Source of the DNA: BOKV01 sp041987205
GTDB taxonomy: Bacteria; Pseudomonadota; Alphaproteobacteria; Rhizobiales; Rhizobiaceae
Assembly: GCA_041987205.1 (NCBI GenBank)
Contig: JBHIWX010000001.1
Location: forward strand, 1 to 64,000
Length of the DNA: 64,000 nucleotides
Reading direction: 5' to 3'
Position 1 is the stretch's first letter. The number at the start of each line of letters is the position of its first letter. The notes under the pieces are model-generated. The model saw only the letters and a program-made list of their open reading frames with translations. It was not told the origin of the DNA and did not search any database. This document shows positions 41,801 to 50,751 of this stretch, one piece after another. The position numbers and the translations under genes were made by a program.

Positions 41801-42542
41801 GATGCTCCAACGCATCATGTATGTATCTGGCGATCCGACTGTCGCCTTGCTGCGCATCGGCGTCTGCGTTGCCGGCCAGGTTTGCAAAATAGGATTCCGC
41901 CTCCGCTGAAGCCTCAAGCAGTTGGCCCGCAGTTGCGTCCCTGTCGGGGTCATTGTCCCAGTCACCTTGCAAGGCTTCCAGGCGCTTGCGGGTTGCCGGG
42001 GACATTGCATGGGGATTGAACTTCAATGCCGCATGTTGTTCCGTGCGAACCGGATTTTCCCAATGGCATTGGCCGTCCGTTGAGGAAATGACGAATGTGT
42101 CGAAATCGCTGGCGAACTCACCTTTCAAGGTCACTCCCTGGCCGCTGTTCCAGTCGCTGATACCGGTGAATGCGATCTCTGCAGGGCTATTGCTGTCGCG
42201 CACTGAAATCACGACCGTTCCGTTTTCCTCGATCCCTCCCGTTTCCCAGTCGATCACGGCGCCGTTCGCCGTCACCCTGCGTGCGGTGACACTACCGGTG
42301 TATTGGCTCTCACCGGTCTTGGCCAAGTCGGCAATGGTGACGCTGTAGCGTTGCGAGGGGCAGCTGGTGAAATTGAACCACACGCCGGCGGGATCCGAAT
42401 GGTTCTCGCCAGTGTTGGTCTGGGCAACTGCCTCAGAAGCAGGAAGAGCGGCTAGCGCCAGTGAGCAGCAAAGCATCACCGAATATGCCGTCAATCGTCC
42501 GGTTTTCTGTATCGCAGCAGACGCTGACGGAATAAACGGCAT
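38832..42542 (-). CDS. Exported CHAT-domain (caspase-like) protein
   Basis: A 1236-residue protein ending in a CHAT peptidase domain. Catalytic His (about 1082) is in IIAFATHGVLAGQ and catalytic Cys (about 1133) in VILSACDTATSDGR; both are intact. The domain runs from about 900 (VLVLIQTEDDVSVIV) to the end (WGAFQLVGA). An N-terminal signal peptide (hydrophobic YSVMLCCSLALAALPASEAVAQ) implies export. The middle is helical and repeat-like, as in TPR-CHAT proteins, after a beta-rich N-terminal region of about 110 residues. The ATG at 42542 follows GGGGGAG. No partner gasdermin, ligand or nuclease gene is adjacent. Its target is unknown. Confidence 0.88.
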   Translation of the reverse strand: MPFIPSASAAIQKTGRLTAYSVMLCCSLALAALPASEAVAQTNTGENHSDPAGVWFNFTSCPSQRYSVTIADLAKTGESQYTGSVTARRVTANGAVIDWETGGIEENGTVVISVRDSNSPAEIAFTGISDWNSGQGVTLKGEFASDFDTFVISSTDGQCHWENPVRTEQHAALKFNPHAMSPATRKRLEALQGDWDNDPDRDATAGQLLEASAEAESYFANLAGNADADAQQGDSRIARYIHDALEHRGQLEQAERWRDYWLIASAKEGGITGDFAAVQWFFVLLADATVRSPEVFEQVLDILNAGPNWFSGSSDSPALGYLESGVEVTARGNMAQTGYLLGRSAKKYAEKYAGDRRDIVFQQGLQMAVFNWRQGGASAVATELASLRATLPEVGPQLTPNQLAAYHALEASVAVSLLEFSRARGQFEHAVAYLKRANSSGNVTDSAVTAVELLWQLASETLRRDDCDQCIATLLSPIADLITTLSTQQDLASHRGYAYLLMQMAPEDALTREQRRLVDRSVFQPSASRQLRAARHSSVSAALSGLIVTGSDQTRAIMELVTASTLSGARTQVDRTLGSYIEFAGEFGDYLGTLCVAVDFATALGDNGYAIAEQAALERVARFWFYGYGDEKRNYDDAMSANMATLVAPGLVRLAELRTGSEPLTAFSDELREATTMVTQKLNREWRVGGPDAVGSLRVLRPTIRKLARLLITAEPSDKAVAADMHRQGFRMMQIAALSDTAAALQVTLLQREMDRLGVSGLVQRQQSLLFEIDLLEAAARQQEWLIVPTGITRAIGIKRSEMAAIEGKLREAGFDPDTSAFSGASLPSQDEFAKELDAGEVLVLIQTEDDVSVIVTVDSQAVLRSHVSDLGRASLEAAVINIRSGIDLGRGEFPDFPVGDAYKLYQRLFGSLGPVVADSDRIISLVSGPLQAMPLGILVTKPPEMETLTLDTIGSARISWLALSTAETRTPGLGTFASPAQGPDKAVAEFNFLGIGDPILNSSGVSRSGISLDELPARDRVADVELLRSLPSLPETQDELKELGQHFDRGHGDLLVRRDASESTIKERDLAGFDIIAFATHGVLAGQIFQDSEPGLVLTPPETGSTDDDGFLSMSEISKLSLNAQLVILSACDTATSDGRPLADGLSGLARAFFTAGAHNVLATHWEIPSIPSVALTTGMVRAYANQRTGRDDLDKWSKTLREAQEAMIAGKSGEPEFAHPASWGAFQLVGAMSR

Positions 42543-43067
42543 GCTGAAACTCCCCCACGCAAAACTCTTGTAAACTGATGAGTCGATTGGGCTTTGATGC
42601 CCACATAACGGCATCCATAGCCATCGTTTTCAGACTAGACCACCCCCAAACATCGGACAGTTTTCAGCATGAATTAAGCTGCTTGAACTGCTGTCGGTTT
42701 TGGAAACACGCAGTTATCCGAACTCTGAGGAGCTCGGGGGCATATGGGGTCGCAGAAGAGTTCCAGGAGAGTTCGGCTGGGATGGGCGGCCTTCAGGGTT
42801 GTTGCGGCAGCGAGCCTTTTGATCGCCGCCCCATGTTGGGGCCAGCCGTTGCCAGGCAAACGCGACGGGATGCATGTCCGCTTCAATGAAGCGACCAAGA
42901 AGCCAGAGACTGATAATCGCATGCTGCTCACAGGATGCGCCCGATGCACTGGACAACGTCCTTCTTATCTTTGCGCGCGGCACGGATGCAATCAGCATGC
43001 TGCTGTCGATGGGGCATTGTCACGTCGAGACGCTGATGCTTTCGTAACCAGCTGCTATCGTGCTCGC
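42543..43067. other. Non-coding spacer between the CHAT gene and the IS6 remnant
   Basis: No frame here looks like protein on either strand, and no hairpin or repeat stands out. It should hold the CHAT promoter (minus strand, near 42600-42700) and probably the worn left end of the IS6 element. Confidence 0.4.
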
Positions 43068-43686
43068 ATGAGCCACATCAGCCACTACCGCCATCGTTTG
43101 ACGCAGGAGATTATCCAGCATTCTGTCTGGTTGTTTTGCCGGTTCTCGATCAGCTTGCGCGACGTCGAGGATTTGTTGGCTGAGCGTGGCATTGATGTCT
43201 TGAACGAGACAGTTCGTCGATGGGGGCACAAGTTTGGATCAGCCTGTGCGAAACGGATCCGACTGCAGCGAACAAGACCTTCGGGAGACTGGTATCTCGA
43301 TGAGGTTTGTCCGGATTGGCGGCAAGGTTCACTACCTTTGGCGTGCAATCGATGATGAGGGCAAAGTGCTTGATGTTCTCATGAGATCAAAACGAGACCG
43401 ACAGCTTCCGGTCATAGGGTGCGGCCCTGCGGAAACTTGTTTAAGCGATCATCACGCAACCGGCGGACGATCCAACAACCGGGCAGAGGTTTCCCACCAA
43501 CCTGCAAGGCAGCGTGAACGACAATGTCGTCGTTTTCGATCGCCGGGCTCAGCTCAGAAGTTTCTTTGGATCCATGCCGCCATCTACAATCAATTCAACA
43601 TCCAGCGTCACCTGATCTCGCGTCGGACAATGAGATCGTTTCGGACAGCAGCTTTCGCAGATTGGCGCGAAGTTGTGACTGCCTGA
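43068..43686 (+). pseudogene. IS6-family transposase, frameshifted
   Basis: The frame opens with MSHISHYRHRLTQEIIQHSVWLF and RDVEDLLAERGIDVLNETVRRWGHKFG, the start of an IS6/IS26-group DDE transposase, to GDWYLDEV. The coding sense then moves to another frame (VRIGGKVHYLWRAIDDEGKVLDVLM). After an internal loss it ends as AAIYNQFNIQRHLISRRTMRSFR ... WREVV. At least one frameshift and one deletion make it inactive. Confidence 0.88.
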
Positions 43687-43743
43687 TCGACACGCAATGC
43701 CGCTTCGTCCGTCCGGCCAGATTAACGTGACAATGCCGCCTCG

Positions 43744-44901
43744 TCAGTTGGACAGTGCCGCAACAAAGGCGCGCAGAAAGCTCACCGTTTCCTCTTCGCG
43801 ATAGCTGCTCTGATCGTTGGTCTGGCCATAGATCGGATTGGCCGAGAGCTTGACGATGGCAACATCGTGGGTCGGATTGACGTAAACGAACTGGTTGTAG
43901 ACGCCGATAGCCGCATACTCTCCCTCGTCGCCATCGAAGACCCACCACTGATAGCCATAGCCAAACGGGGAATCAGCCTTGTCGTGCCAGCCGGGCAGCA
44001 GATGCGGGGCGTCAGGGGTAACCGATGCCTCGACCCAGGCCTGTGAGACAATCTGCTTGCCATGCCAATTGCCTTTCAGGCGAAACAATTCGCCCAGCTT
44101 GGCGTAATCGCGCGCCACCGCGTTGAGGCCGCCATAGGCCATCTCCATGCCCTCGCCGTCGATAAGCCAGCGGCATTCCATCTCCATGCCGAGCGGATCC
44201 CACAATTTTTCCTGCATGTAATCGGTGAGCGTTCTCCCCGTCACCTTTGCGACCAGCATGCCGAGAATCTGGGTTTCGGCGGAATTGTACCGGTTGAACG
44301 TGCCTGGCTCGCGCTCGCGCCGCAGGCTCAGCAGCAAATCCTCCATGGTGCCGACACCCGCCTGTGTAGCGAGCAGACGCATGACATCTGCATCGGGGTC
44401 GGAATAGTCCTCGTTCCATCGGGAGCCGGACGACATTTGCAGGATGTCCTTGATGCGAACGCGATAGAAGGCCGAATCCTCGAAATCGAACTGCGTCAGG
44501 TAGTCCGTTATCGGATCCTCCACGGAGCCGATCAGCCCTTCATCGATGGCAATGCCAACCAGAACGGACACGAAACTCTTGCCGACAGATGCCGAAATCC
44601 AGGGCGTGTCGGGTTCGCCCCACTCCGCGTAGTATTCATGGCGTATCCTGCCGTCTTTCAGCACGAAGAGCGCCATGGTGTCGGTGCTCTCGATAAACTC
44701 GGCAGAATCCTTTTCCTCGCCTTCGTGAACATAGCTGGTCGGCAGCGAAATCGCTTCGCCTTTGGGAAACGGACGAGGATTGGGAGAAGGCGTCAGCCGC
44801 CTGGCTGGAAACAGTTCGCCCTTCTTCTGGAAGGCTTCGATCTGGCGCTCGCCGGAAAAAAGTCCCTCGACGAAGTCGATAGGCGTGGCGGGTTGGGTCA
44901 T
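43744..44901 (-). CDS. Serine hydrolase, class C beta-lactamase / NylB-like
   Basis: A 385-residue penicillin-binding-fold hydrolase. The nucleophile motif S105-V-G-K108 is in WISASVGKSFVSVLVG, and the Tyr-Asn motif in FNRYNSAETQILG. SSGSRWNEDYSD and the overall layout resemble 6-aminohexanoate-dimer hydrolase NylB and EstB esterases more than true beta-lactamases. There is no signal peptide, so it is cytoplasmic. The start at 44901 follows CAGGAATACGG. It is transcribed after the polyamine-type binding protein gene (117 bp downstream), so it may cleave an amide or ester of the imported amine. Confidence 0.9.
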   Translation of the reverse strand: MTQPATPIDFVEGLFSGERQIEAFQKKGELFPARRLTPSPNPRPFPKGEAISLPTSYVHEGEEKDSAEFIESTDTMALFVLKDGRIRHEYYAEWGEPDTPWISASVGKSFVSVLVGIAIDEGLIGSVEDPITDYLTQFDFEDSAFYRVRIKDILQMSSGSRWNEDYSDPDADVMRLLATQAGVGTMEDLLLSLRREREPGTFNRYNSAETQILGMLVAKVTGRTLTDYMQEKLWDPLGMEMECRWLIDGEGMEMAYGGLNAVARDYAKLGELFRLKGNWHGKQIVSQAWVEASVTPDAPHLLPGWHDKADSPFGYGYQWWVFDGDEGEYAAIGVYNQFVYVNPTHDVAIVKLSANPIYGQTNDQSSYREEETVSFLRAFVAALSN

Positions 44902-45018
44902 TTCCGTATTCCTGTGTATGCGCTCGCAAAAGTCCCGACAGCCGAAAGCATGGCTGCAGGTCATCGAGAGGGACGGCGGCGAGAATCGCAACCGTCCCCG
45001 TCTGCCCCAACTAAATTT

Positions 45019-46080
45019 CTAGAAGCCGGCCTTGACGCGAGTTACCGCTTCAACCGCCCGTCCGCGCAATTCTTCAGGAAGGGAATAGTAGAAGCCGTTC
45101 TTGTCGATAAAGTCGCGAACATCGTTCAGCCAGACACCGTTGGCGACTTCTTCGGGCACTGCGTCTTCACCCTTGGCGTTGGAATGGCCATACCCCCACG
45201 CTGAGGCGAGATAGACCGACACTTTCGGATCGGTAAGAGCATTGAGAAAGTCATAGACCCGTTCTTCATTGCCGCCATTGGCCGAAATCGTGTAGCCACA
45301 CACCCAGGGTGCCATACCCTCCTTGACGTCGGTCATGTAGACGATGTCCAGGCCCGTCCCTTTCAGCTTTGCAGCGATGTCGTTCCAGCCGAATGCCAGG
45401 ACCACCTCACCGGAAGCCATTACCTGGGCCAACTCGGTTGGATCTGACCAGTAGAGGCGAACGTTCTTGTGCACGGCGCGCAGAAACTCGATGGCATCTT
45501 CAAGCTGCGCTTCGTTCATGACTTCCTTGGTGCCGAGACCGATACCAAGCGATCCGAGCGCAATCAGGTCCATGGGATTGCCCGGCAGCGCTATTTTCCC
45601 GGCATATTTCGGGTCCAGGAAAGCCTGAACGCTATGCTCGATATCGGGAATGAGATCCTTGCGGTAAATGATGGAATCGGCGCCGAAATCAAACGGAACC
45701 ATCCACACCTTGCCGTCGGACTGGATGGAGCTGTGGTCCTTCAGGCCGCTGGCGATGTCGTCCCAGCGCGACAGACGTGAAGTATCGATCGGCTTGATCA
45801 GTTCCTCAGACTTCCAACGCCCCATCGTGGCCGTGCAGGGATGAATCACGTCGACGACATAGCCGGAGCGGACTTTCTGTAGTGCTTCGGTGTCATCGCT
45901 GAAGAAGGTGAAACTCGGGCTGCCGCCGTATTTCTCGACATATTCGGGGAAGAGGTTCTGGTCCTCATATCCTGCCCAGTCGAAGACCTTGAGCTCGTCC
46001 TCGGCCCGTGCCGGAACCGATCCGGTCACACTCGATAGCGCCAATACGGCTGCGCAGGCCAGTGTTCCAAACTTCTTCAT
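45019..46080 (-). CDS. Spermidine/putrescine-type ABC binding protein (PotD/PotF-like)
   Basis: A 353-residue periplasmic binding protein with a signal peptide ending SVPARAEDE. It then has LKVFDWAGYEDQNLFPEYVEKYGG, MVPFDFGADSIIYRKD and LALPGNPMDL-like KIALPGNPMDLIALGSLGIGLG, the family pattern for polyamine receptors. It is divergent from its permease and ATPase genes across a 294-bp promoter region in which no clear operator is visible. The start at 46080 is preceded by GGGGAAATC. Confidence 0.92.
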   Translation of the reverse strand: MKKFGTLACAAVLALSSVTGSVPARAEDELKVFDWAGYEDQNLFPEYVEKYGGSPSFTFFSDDTEALQKVRSGYVVDVIHPCTATMGRWKSEELIKPIDTSRLSRWDDIASGLKDHSSIQSDGKVWMVPFDFGADSIIYRKDLIPDIEHSVQAFLDPKYAGKIALPGNPMDLIALGSLGIGLGTKEVMNEAQLEDAIEFLRAVHKNVRLYWSDPTELAQVMASGEVVLAFGWNDIAAKLKGTGLDIVYMTDVKEGMAPWVCGYTISANGGNEERVYDFLNALTDPKVSVYLASAWGYGHSNAKGEDAVPEEVANGVWLNDVRDFIDKNGFYYSLPEELRGRAVEAVTRVKAGF

Positions 46081-46374
46081 CAGTTGATTTCCCCAAATTG
46101 CCAGTGTCGAGTATCGCTCACATTGCCTGCCATCCAACCGAACATCGTTCGCACGCATGTCAGCCAAATCTTCCGCGCTGGATTCATTTTTGTCTGTGGA
46201 GCATAGGGACTGGGGTGGCGGGAACGTAATATCCCTCAAGTGACATTTCGCTTGTGCCAGGTTCCGGACAAGATGGTCATGACTCCTTCCGCCAGTAGCG
46301 GAAACGGGCGATGCACTTGCATGCGGACACCAGCATGTCCGGCTTTCATTTGATGGCAGCCAGAGGGAAAAGAC

Positions 46375-47256
46375 GTGGGTACTCGTATCTTGCCCGACCG
46401 GTTGTCGAGCGATGAGACAGCCGGGCTGAAACTCATCGCCCTGCCATTTCTGGTAATTGCGGCGCTCGTCGTCATGCCGGTCTGCATGACATTGCTCTAC
46501 AGCCTTTGGCATCAGACCTATGAAGGCCTTGTCAGGACGGTTTCGCTGGACAATTACCGGCTTGTCTTTACCGACCCGCTCTACCGCGCACTCTTCCTGC
46601 GCTCGCTCGCCATCTCGTCGATCGTCACACTTGCAAGCGTCACACTGGCCTTCCCGGTTGCCTATTACATTTCCTTCCATGTCGTCCGCCACAAGACGAT
46701 CTGGATCGTCGCAATCACCCTTCCATTCTGGACCAGCTATCTGCTCAGGGTCTTCGCCTGGAAGATCATCCTTGGATATAACGGCGTCATCAACTCGGCA
46801 CTGATCGCGACAGGCCTCATCGATACGCCGATCGAAGCCATTCTCTACAATGTCAATTCAGTCATCATCACGCTGACCCATGCGTGGGCGCCATTTGCAT
46901 TGCTGCCGATCTTTCTTTCGCTGGAGCGGATCGACCGTTCGCTCTACGACGCGGCTCGGGACCTGGGTGATCCGGCCTGGGCAAGCTTCTTCCGCATTAC
47001 GCTGCCGATGGCGCTGCCAGGTATCATTTCCGCCTCGCTCATCATCTTCATCCCGACCTTCGGTGATTACGTCACACCCTCGATTGTCGGCGGCCCCGGC
47101 GGCATGATGATCGCCAACATCATCCAGGCGCAGTTTGGCTCGATCAACAACTGGCCGATGGGCGCAACCGTTTCGGTATCGACGATCGCACTGGTTTCGC
47201 TGATCGCCTTCGCGTTTACGCGCTTCATGCGCTTTCTCGCCTCGCGCGTTGTGTAG
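46375..47256 (+). CDS. Polyamine-type ABC transporter permease, PotB/PotH-like
   Basis: A 293-residue six-helix permease starting with GTG. The EAA cytoplasmic loop DAARDLGDPAWASFFRITLPMALPGI contacts the ATPase. SLDNYRLVFTDPLY and FIPTFGDYVTPSIVGGPGG are typical of PotB/PotH. It is first of three plus-strand transporter genes and 12 bp before its partner permease. Confidence 0.92.
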   Translation: MGTRILPDRLSSDETAGLKLIALPFLVIAALVVMPVCMTLLYSLWHQTYEGLVRTVSLDNYRLVFTDPLYRALFLRSLAISSIVTLASVTLAFPVAYYISFHVVRHKTIWIVAITLPFWTSYLLRVFAWKIILGYNGVINSALIATGLIDTPIEAILYNVNSVIITLTHAWAPFALLPIFLSLERIDRSLYDAARDLGDPAWASFFRITLPMALPGIISASLIIFIPTFGDYVTPSIVGGPGGMMIANIIQAQFGSINNWPMGATVSVSTIALVSLIAFAFTRFMRFLASRVV

Positions 47257-47268
47257 GGCGGAATCCTC

Positions 47269-48093
47269 ATGCGCAAATTGATCGGCATCTACGCTGTCGG
47301 GTTTCTCTTTCTCATCTACCTCCCGGTGCTGTTTCTGCCGTTGTTCTCGTTCAACGCATCCGACACGGCAACCTTTCCACTAACCGGCTTCACCCTCGAC
47401 TGGTATCGGGAATTGGGAAATTCGGCCGCCTTGCTGAACTCGCTCAGGAACAGCCTGATCGTTGCCGTGTGCGCATCGGTTATTGCCACGGCTCTCGGTG
47501 TCTTGATTGCGCTGGCGACCACAAGGCATCGTTTTCCGGGGCAAGGCATGATCGTGGGCCTGATCCTGTCGCCACTGGTTCTGCCGCAGATCCTGCTCGC
47601 GGTCGCGCTCATGATCCTGGCGCTGCAATCCGGGCTCGGCCTCACCCTGATGACGGTGGTTGCAGGTCATGTGCTGCTGTGTACGCCCCTGGCCGCCTTT
47701 GTGCTGCGCGCCAGTTGCGAGGGCATGGACCCGGCACTCGAGGAGGCCTCGCGTGATCTCGGTGCGCCTCCCTTCGAAACCTTCCGGAAGATCACGCTGC
47801 CGCTGCTCGTTCCCGGTATCGTCTCCAGCCTGCTGATCTCGTTCACGGTCAGCTTCGACGAGTTCATCCTGGCCTTCTTCCTCTCCGGCAACGAACCGAC
47901 TCTTCCGATCTACATCTGGAGCCAGTTGCGCTTTCCCCAGAAACTTCCATCCGTCCTGGCGCTCGGCACGCTGATCCTGTGCACGAGCATCTGCGTGCTG
48001 CTGCTGGCCGAATGGGTACACCGCCGCTCCGGCGGCGCCCGCGCCCGCAATCCATCCAGAAGAGATCAAGTGCGAACCGTATTGGCGCCATGA
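47269..48093 (+). CDS. Polyamine-type ABC transporter permease, PotC/PotI-like
   Basis: A 274-residue second permease of the heterodimer: FPLTGFTLDWYRELG at the N-terminus, EAA loop EEASRDLGAPPFETFRKITLPLLVPGI and TVSFDEFILAFFLSG, all PotC/PotI features. Its stop overlaps the start of the ATPase gene (ATGA), indicating coupled translation. Confidence 0.92.
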   Translation: MRKLIGIYAVGFLFLIYLPVLFLPLFSFNASDTATFPLTGFTLDWYRELGNSAALLNSLRNSLIVAVCASVIATALGVLIALATTRHRFPGQGMIVGLILSPLVLPQILLAVALMILALQSGLGLTLMTVVAGHVLLCTPLAAFVLRASCEGMDPALEEASRDLGAPPFETFRKITLPLLVPGIVSSLLISFTVSFDEFILAFFLSGNEPTLPIYIWSQLRFPQKLPSVLALGTLILCTSICVLLLAEWVHRRSGGARARNPSRRDQVRTVLAP

Positions 48094-49184
48094 CCAAAGA
48101 CCTGATCGCAATCGAAAACCTGACCCGGAAATTCGGCGCGATCACCGCGCTCGACGCGGTCGACATGAACATTCGCGCCTCGGAATTCTGCTCCATTCTC
48201 GGCCCTTCGGGATGCGGAAAGAGCACGCTGCTGCGTCTTCTTGCCGGCCTCGACGAACCCAGCGAAGGGAGCATCGTCATCGACGGCACGGACGTGATGC
48301 ATATCGGGGCCGAGCAGCGGCCGACCAACATGGTGTTCCAGAGCTACGCGATCTTCCCGCATATAAACGTGTTCGACAATGTCGCCTACGGACTGAGACG
48401 CAAGAAGATGCCCTTGCGGGAACTGCGCGCAACCGTCGGCGACGTTCTGGAAACGGTCGGATTGAGCGGCATGGAGAAGCGCCGCAAGCACGAATTGTCC
48501 GGTGGTGAGGCGCAACGCGTTGCGCTGGCCCGTGCGCTGGTCATGCGCCCGAAAGTGCTGTTGCTCGACGAGCCCATGGCCGCGCTCGACAAGAAGCTTC
48601 GCCAGGGCATGCAAACGGAACTGCGGCGCCTTCAGCGCGAACTCGGCATCACCTTCGTCATGGTCACCCATGATCAGGAAGAGGCTTTGACCATCTCCGA
48701 CAGGGTCGCAGTGATGGCGAGAGGCAGAGTTCTCCAGTTCGCCTCCCCACGCGAACTCTATGACCGACCGTGCAACCGCGACGTGGCGCAGTTTGTCGGC
48801 GAAATGAACTTTTTCGACGGCCGCGTCACATCTAATGAAGGTGGGTTGCTGCGCGCCGATGTCGACCGGCTGGGTCCGATAGCGCTGACCGCACCGTCAA
48901 TTCCGCTGACGGCCGGCGATGAAATCGAAGTGGGCATACGGCCGGAAAAGTTCTTCCTCGCCGACGGCACCGTCTCCCGGGAAAACGTCCGCGCCGGCAG
49001 GATCATCAATTCCGAGTTCTTCGGCGAAAGCACGCATTGCTTCGTGGAACTCGAGGGCGGCGGCAGCCCGATCGTCATCTCGGTTCAGAACGAGGACCGA
49101 CAGGATGGCGACAGCCTGAATATCGGCAAAATGGTCGAGATCAGCTGGACGCCGCGCGCCGTCATCGCGATGCAGCCCGGCTGA
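48090..49184 (+). CDS. Polyamine-type ABC transporter ATPase, PotA/PotG-like
   Basis: A 364-residue ATPase: Walker A GPSGCGKST at 38-46, Q-loop VFQSYAIFPHINV, signature HELSGGEAQRVALARAL, Walker B VLLLDEPMAALD and H-loop VTHDQEEAL. A C-terminal TOBE domain from about 240 (FVGEMNFFDGRV; EVGIRPEKFFL) is typical of the PotA/MalK type. The ATG at 48090 is fixed by the 4-bp overlap with the permease. Longer upstream frames are not real. Confidence 0.93.
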   Translation: MTKDLIAIENLTRKFGAITALDAVDMNIRASEFCSILGPSGCGKSTLLRLLAGLDEPSEGSIVIDGTDVMHIGAEQRPTNMVFQSYAIFPHINVFDNVAYGLRRKKMPLRELRATVGDVLETVGLSGMEKRRKHELSGGEAQRVALARALVMRPKVLLLDEPMAALDKKLRQGMQTELRRLQRELGITFVMVTHDQEEALTISDRVAVMARGRVLQFASPRELYDRPCNRDVAQFVGEMNFFDGRVTSNEGGLLRADVDRLGPIALTAPSIPLTAGDEIEVGIRPEKFFLADGTVSRENVRAGRIINSEFFGESTHCFVELEGGGSPIVISVQNEDRQDGDSLNIGKMVEISWTPRAVIAMQPG

Positions 49185-49268
49185 GCGCCGGATCCGGGCA
49201 GAAACAATCATGTCCGGCGGCGTTCCCTGGAGGTGCGCAACAGCCGGCGATCAGACAGGAGGACGACG

Positions 49269-50687
49269 ATGTATGCGGACAACATGAAGCTGGACGCTGC
49301 CTCTCTGGCCGAAATGGATCAGCGCCATGCACTGCATCCCTGGGCCGACCTTGGTAGCGCACGCGGCACTGCGCCGATGGTCGTGGCCGAGGCGGAGGGC
49401 ATTCATATCCGCGACGCCGAGGGCCATCGCTTCATCGACGGGATAGGCGGCATGTGGTGTGTGCAGGCGGGGTACGGTCGAAGGGACATCGCCCAGGTCA
49501 TGGCCGATCAGGCCATTCAGATGTGCTACTATACGCCCTTCGGCACGATGACCAACGTGCCCGCCGCAAGGCTGGTGAAGGAACTGGCCGAACGCAGCCC
49601 TGGCGACCTCAACACGGTCAGCTTTTCGACCAGCGGTTCGGAGGCCGTGGACAGCGCCATCCGTTTCTCGCACTACTATTTCAACTGCCTCGGCAAGCCG
49701 ACGAAGAAACGCATTCTCGTCAGGATGGATTCCTATCACGGCTCGACCTATCTCACCGCCTCGCTGAATGGCAAGCGACGCGACTGGAGCCAGTTCGACT
49801 ACGAGCGCGACCTCGTCCACTTCCTGCCCTCCGTCAATCATTTCCGCCATGGCAAGGGCGAGAGCATCGACGCGTTCCGCTCGGCCCGGATCGAGGACCT
49901 GAAGAACGCCATTGCAGAAATTGGGGCAGAAAACATCGCCTGCTTTGTGGCAGAGCCCGTTCAGGCATCCGGCGGCGTGGTCGTATCGCCGGACGGCTAT
50001 CTGCAGGAGTGCCTGAGGATCTGCCGCGAGAACGATATCCTCTATATTTCCGACGAGGTGGTGACCGCCTTCGGCAGGCTTGGCCACATGTTCGCCTCGG
50101 AAGCGGTTTTCGGCATCACGCCCGATATCATCACCTGCGCCAAGGGCTTGACCTCGGGCTACATTCCAATGGGCGCAACCTTGTACTCCGACCGCCTGAT
50201 CGATGCGATCAGCGGCGCCAATGCAATCGAGGGAGCCTATTTCACCAACGGTTACACCTATTCGGGCCACCCGGTTGCCTCCGCCGTCGCGCTGAAGAAC
50301 ATCGAGATTCTCGAAGACGAAGGCATCATCGAACAGGTGCGCGAGACCGGCCCCTATTTCCAGAAGGAACTTGGCAAACTCATGGACCTGCCGATTGTCG
50401 GCGATGTACGCGGACGCGGCCTGATGGCATGTGTCGAGTGCATGGTCGGCAAGGACCCGGGCAAGGTGGCCAAGAGGGATTTCGACGTGGCGACGCGCGT
50501 CGACATTCACGCGCAGGAACGCGGGTTGATCCTGCGGCCGTTTGAAAACCTCTGCATCCTGTCTCCGCCGCTGATCGCGACCCGCCAGGACATAGATGAG
50601 ATCGTCTCGATCATGCGCGAAAGCCTGATCGCCACCCAAAACGACCTCATCGAAGCACAGTTATGGGCTCCGCACGAAGCGGCCTGA
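49269..50687 (+). CDS. Class III PLP-dependent aminotransferase (putrescine/omega-amine type)
   Basis: A 472-residue fold-type I transaminase. The PLP lysine is about K292 in ITCAKGLTSGYIPMGA, the Asp that holds the ring is in YISDEVVTAFGRLG, and the phosphate loop is FSTSGSEAVDSAIRF. IDGIGGMWCVQAGYGR is the usual start of omega-amine:pyruvate transaminases such as SpuC and Tpa. It is 84 bp after the ATPase, so it probably removes the amino group from the imported polyamine or related amine. The start follows CAGGAGGACGACG. Confidence 0.92.
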   Translation: MYADNMKLDAASLAEMDQRHALHPWADLGSARGTAPMVVAEAEGIHIRDAEGHRFIDGIGGMWCVQAGYGRRDIAQVMADQAIQMCYYTPFGTMTNVPAARLVKELAERSPGDLNTVSFSTSGSEAVDSAIRFSHYYFNCLGKPTKKRILVRMDSYHGSTYLTASLNGKRRDWSQFDYERDLVHFLPSVNHFRHGKGESIDAFRSARIEDLKNAIAEIGAENIACFVAEPVQASGGVVVSPDGYLQECLRICRENDILYISDEVVTAFGRLGHMFASEAVFGITPDIITCAKGLTSGYIPMGATLYSDRLIDAISGANAIEGAYFTNGYTYSGHPVASAVALKNIEILEDEGIIEQVRETGPYFQKELGKLMDLPIVGDVRGRGLMACVECMVGKDPGKVAKRDFDVATRVDIHAQERGLILRPFENLCILSPPLIATRQDIDEIVSIMRESLIATQNDLIEAQLWAPHEAA

Positions 50688-50751
50688 ACCCGTCCGTCCG
50701 GACCCGACCCCGAACCTCGACCTGCTACTGCATGCGCATCGTCCATACATT

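Noticed and set aside
42578..42889. Small gene upstream of the IS6 remnant
   Set aside because: The frame has no family resemblance, no ribosome site and low-complexity residue use.
43744..44901. Antibiotic-resistance beta-lactamase
   Set aside because: No signal peptide, and motif context (SVGK, RYNSAET) resembles NylB/EstB; it is placed in an amine-uptake operon.
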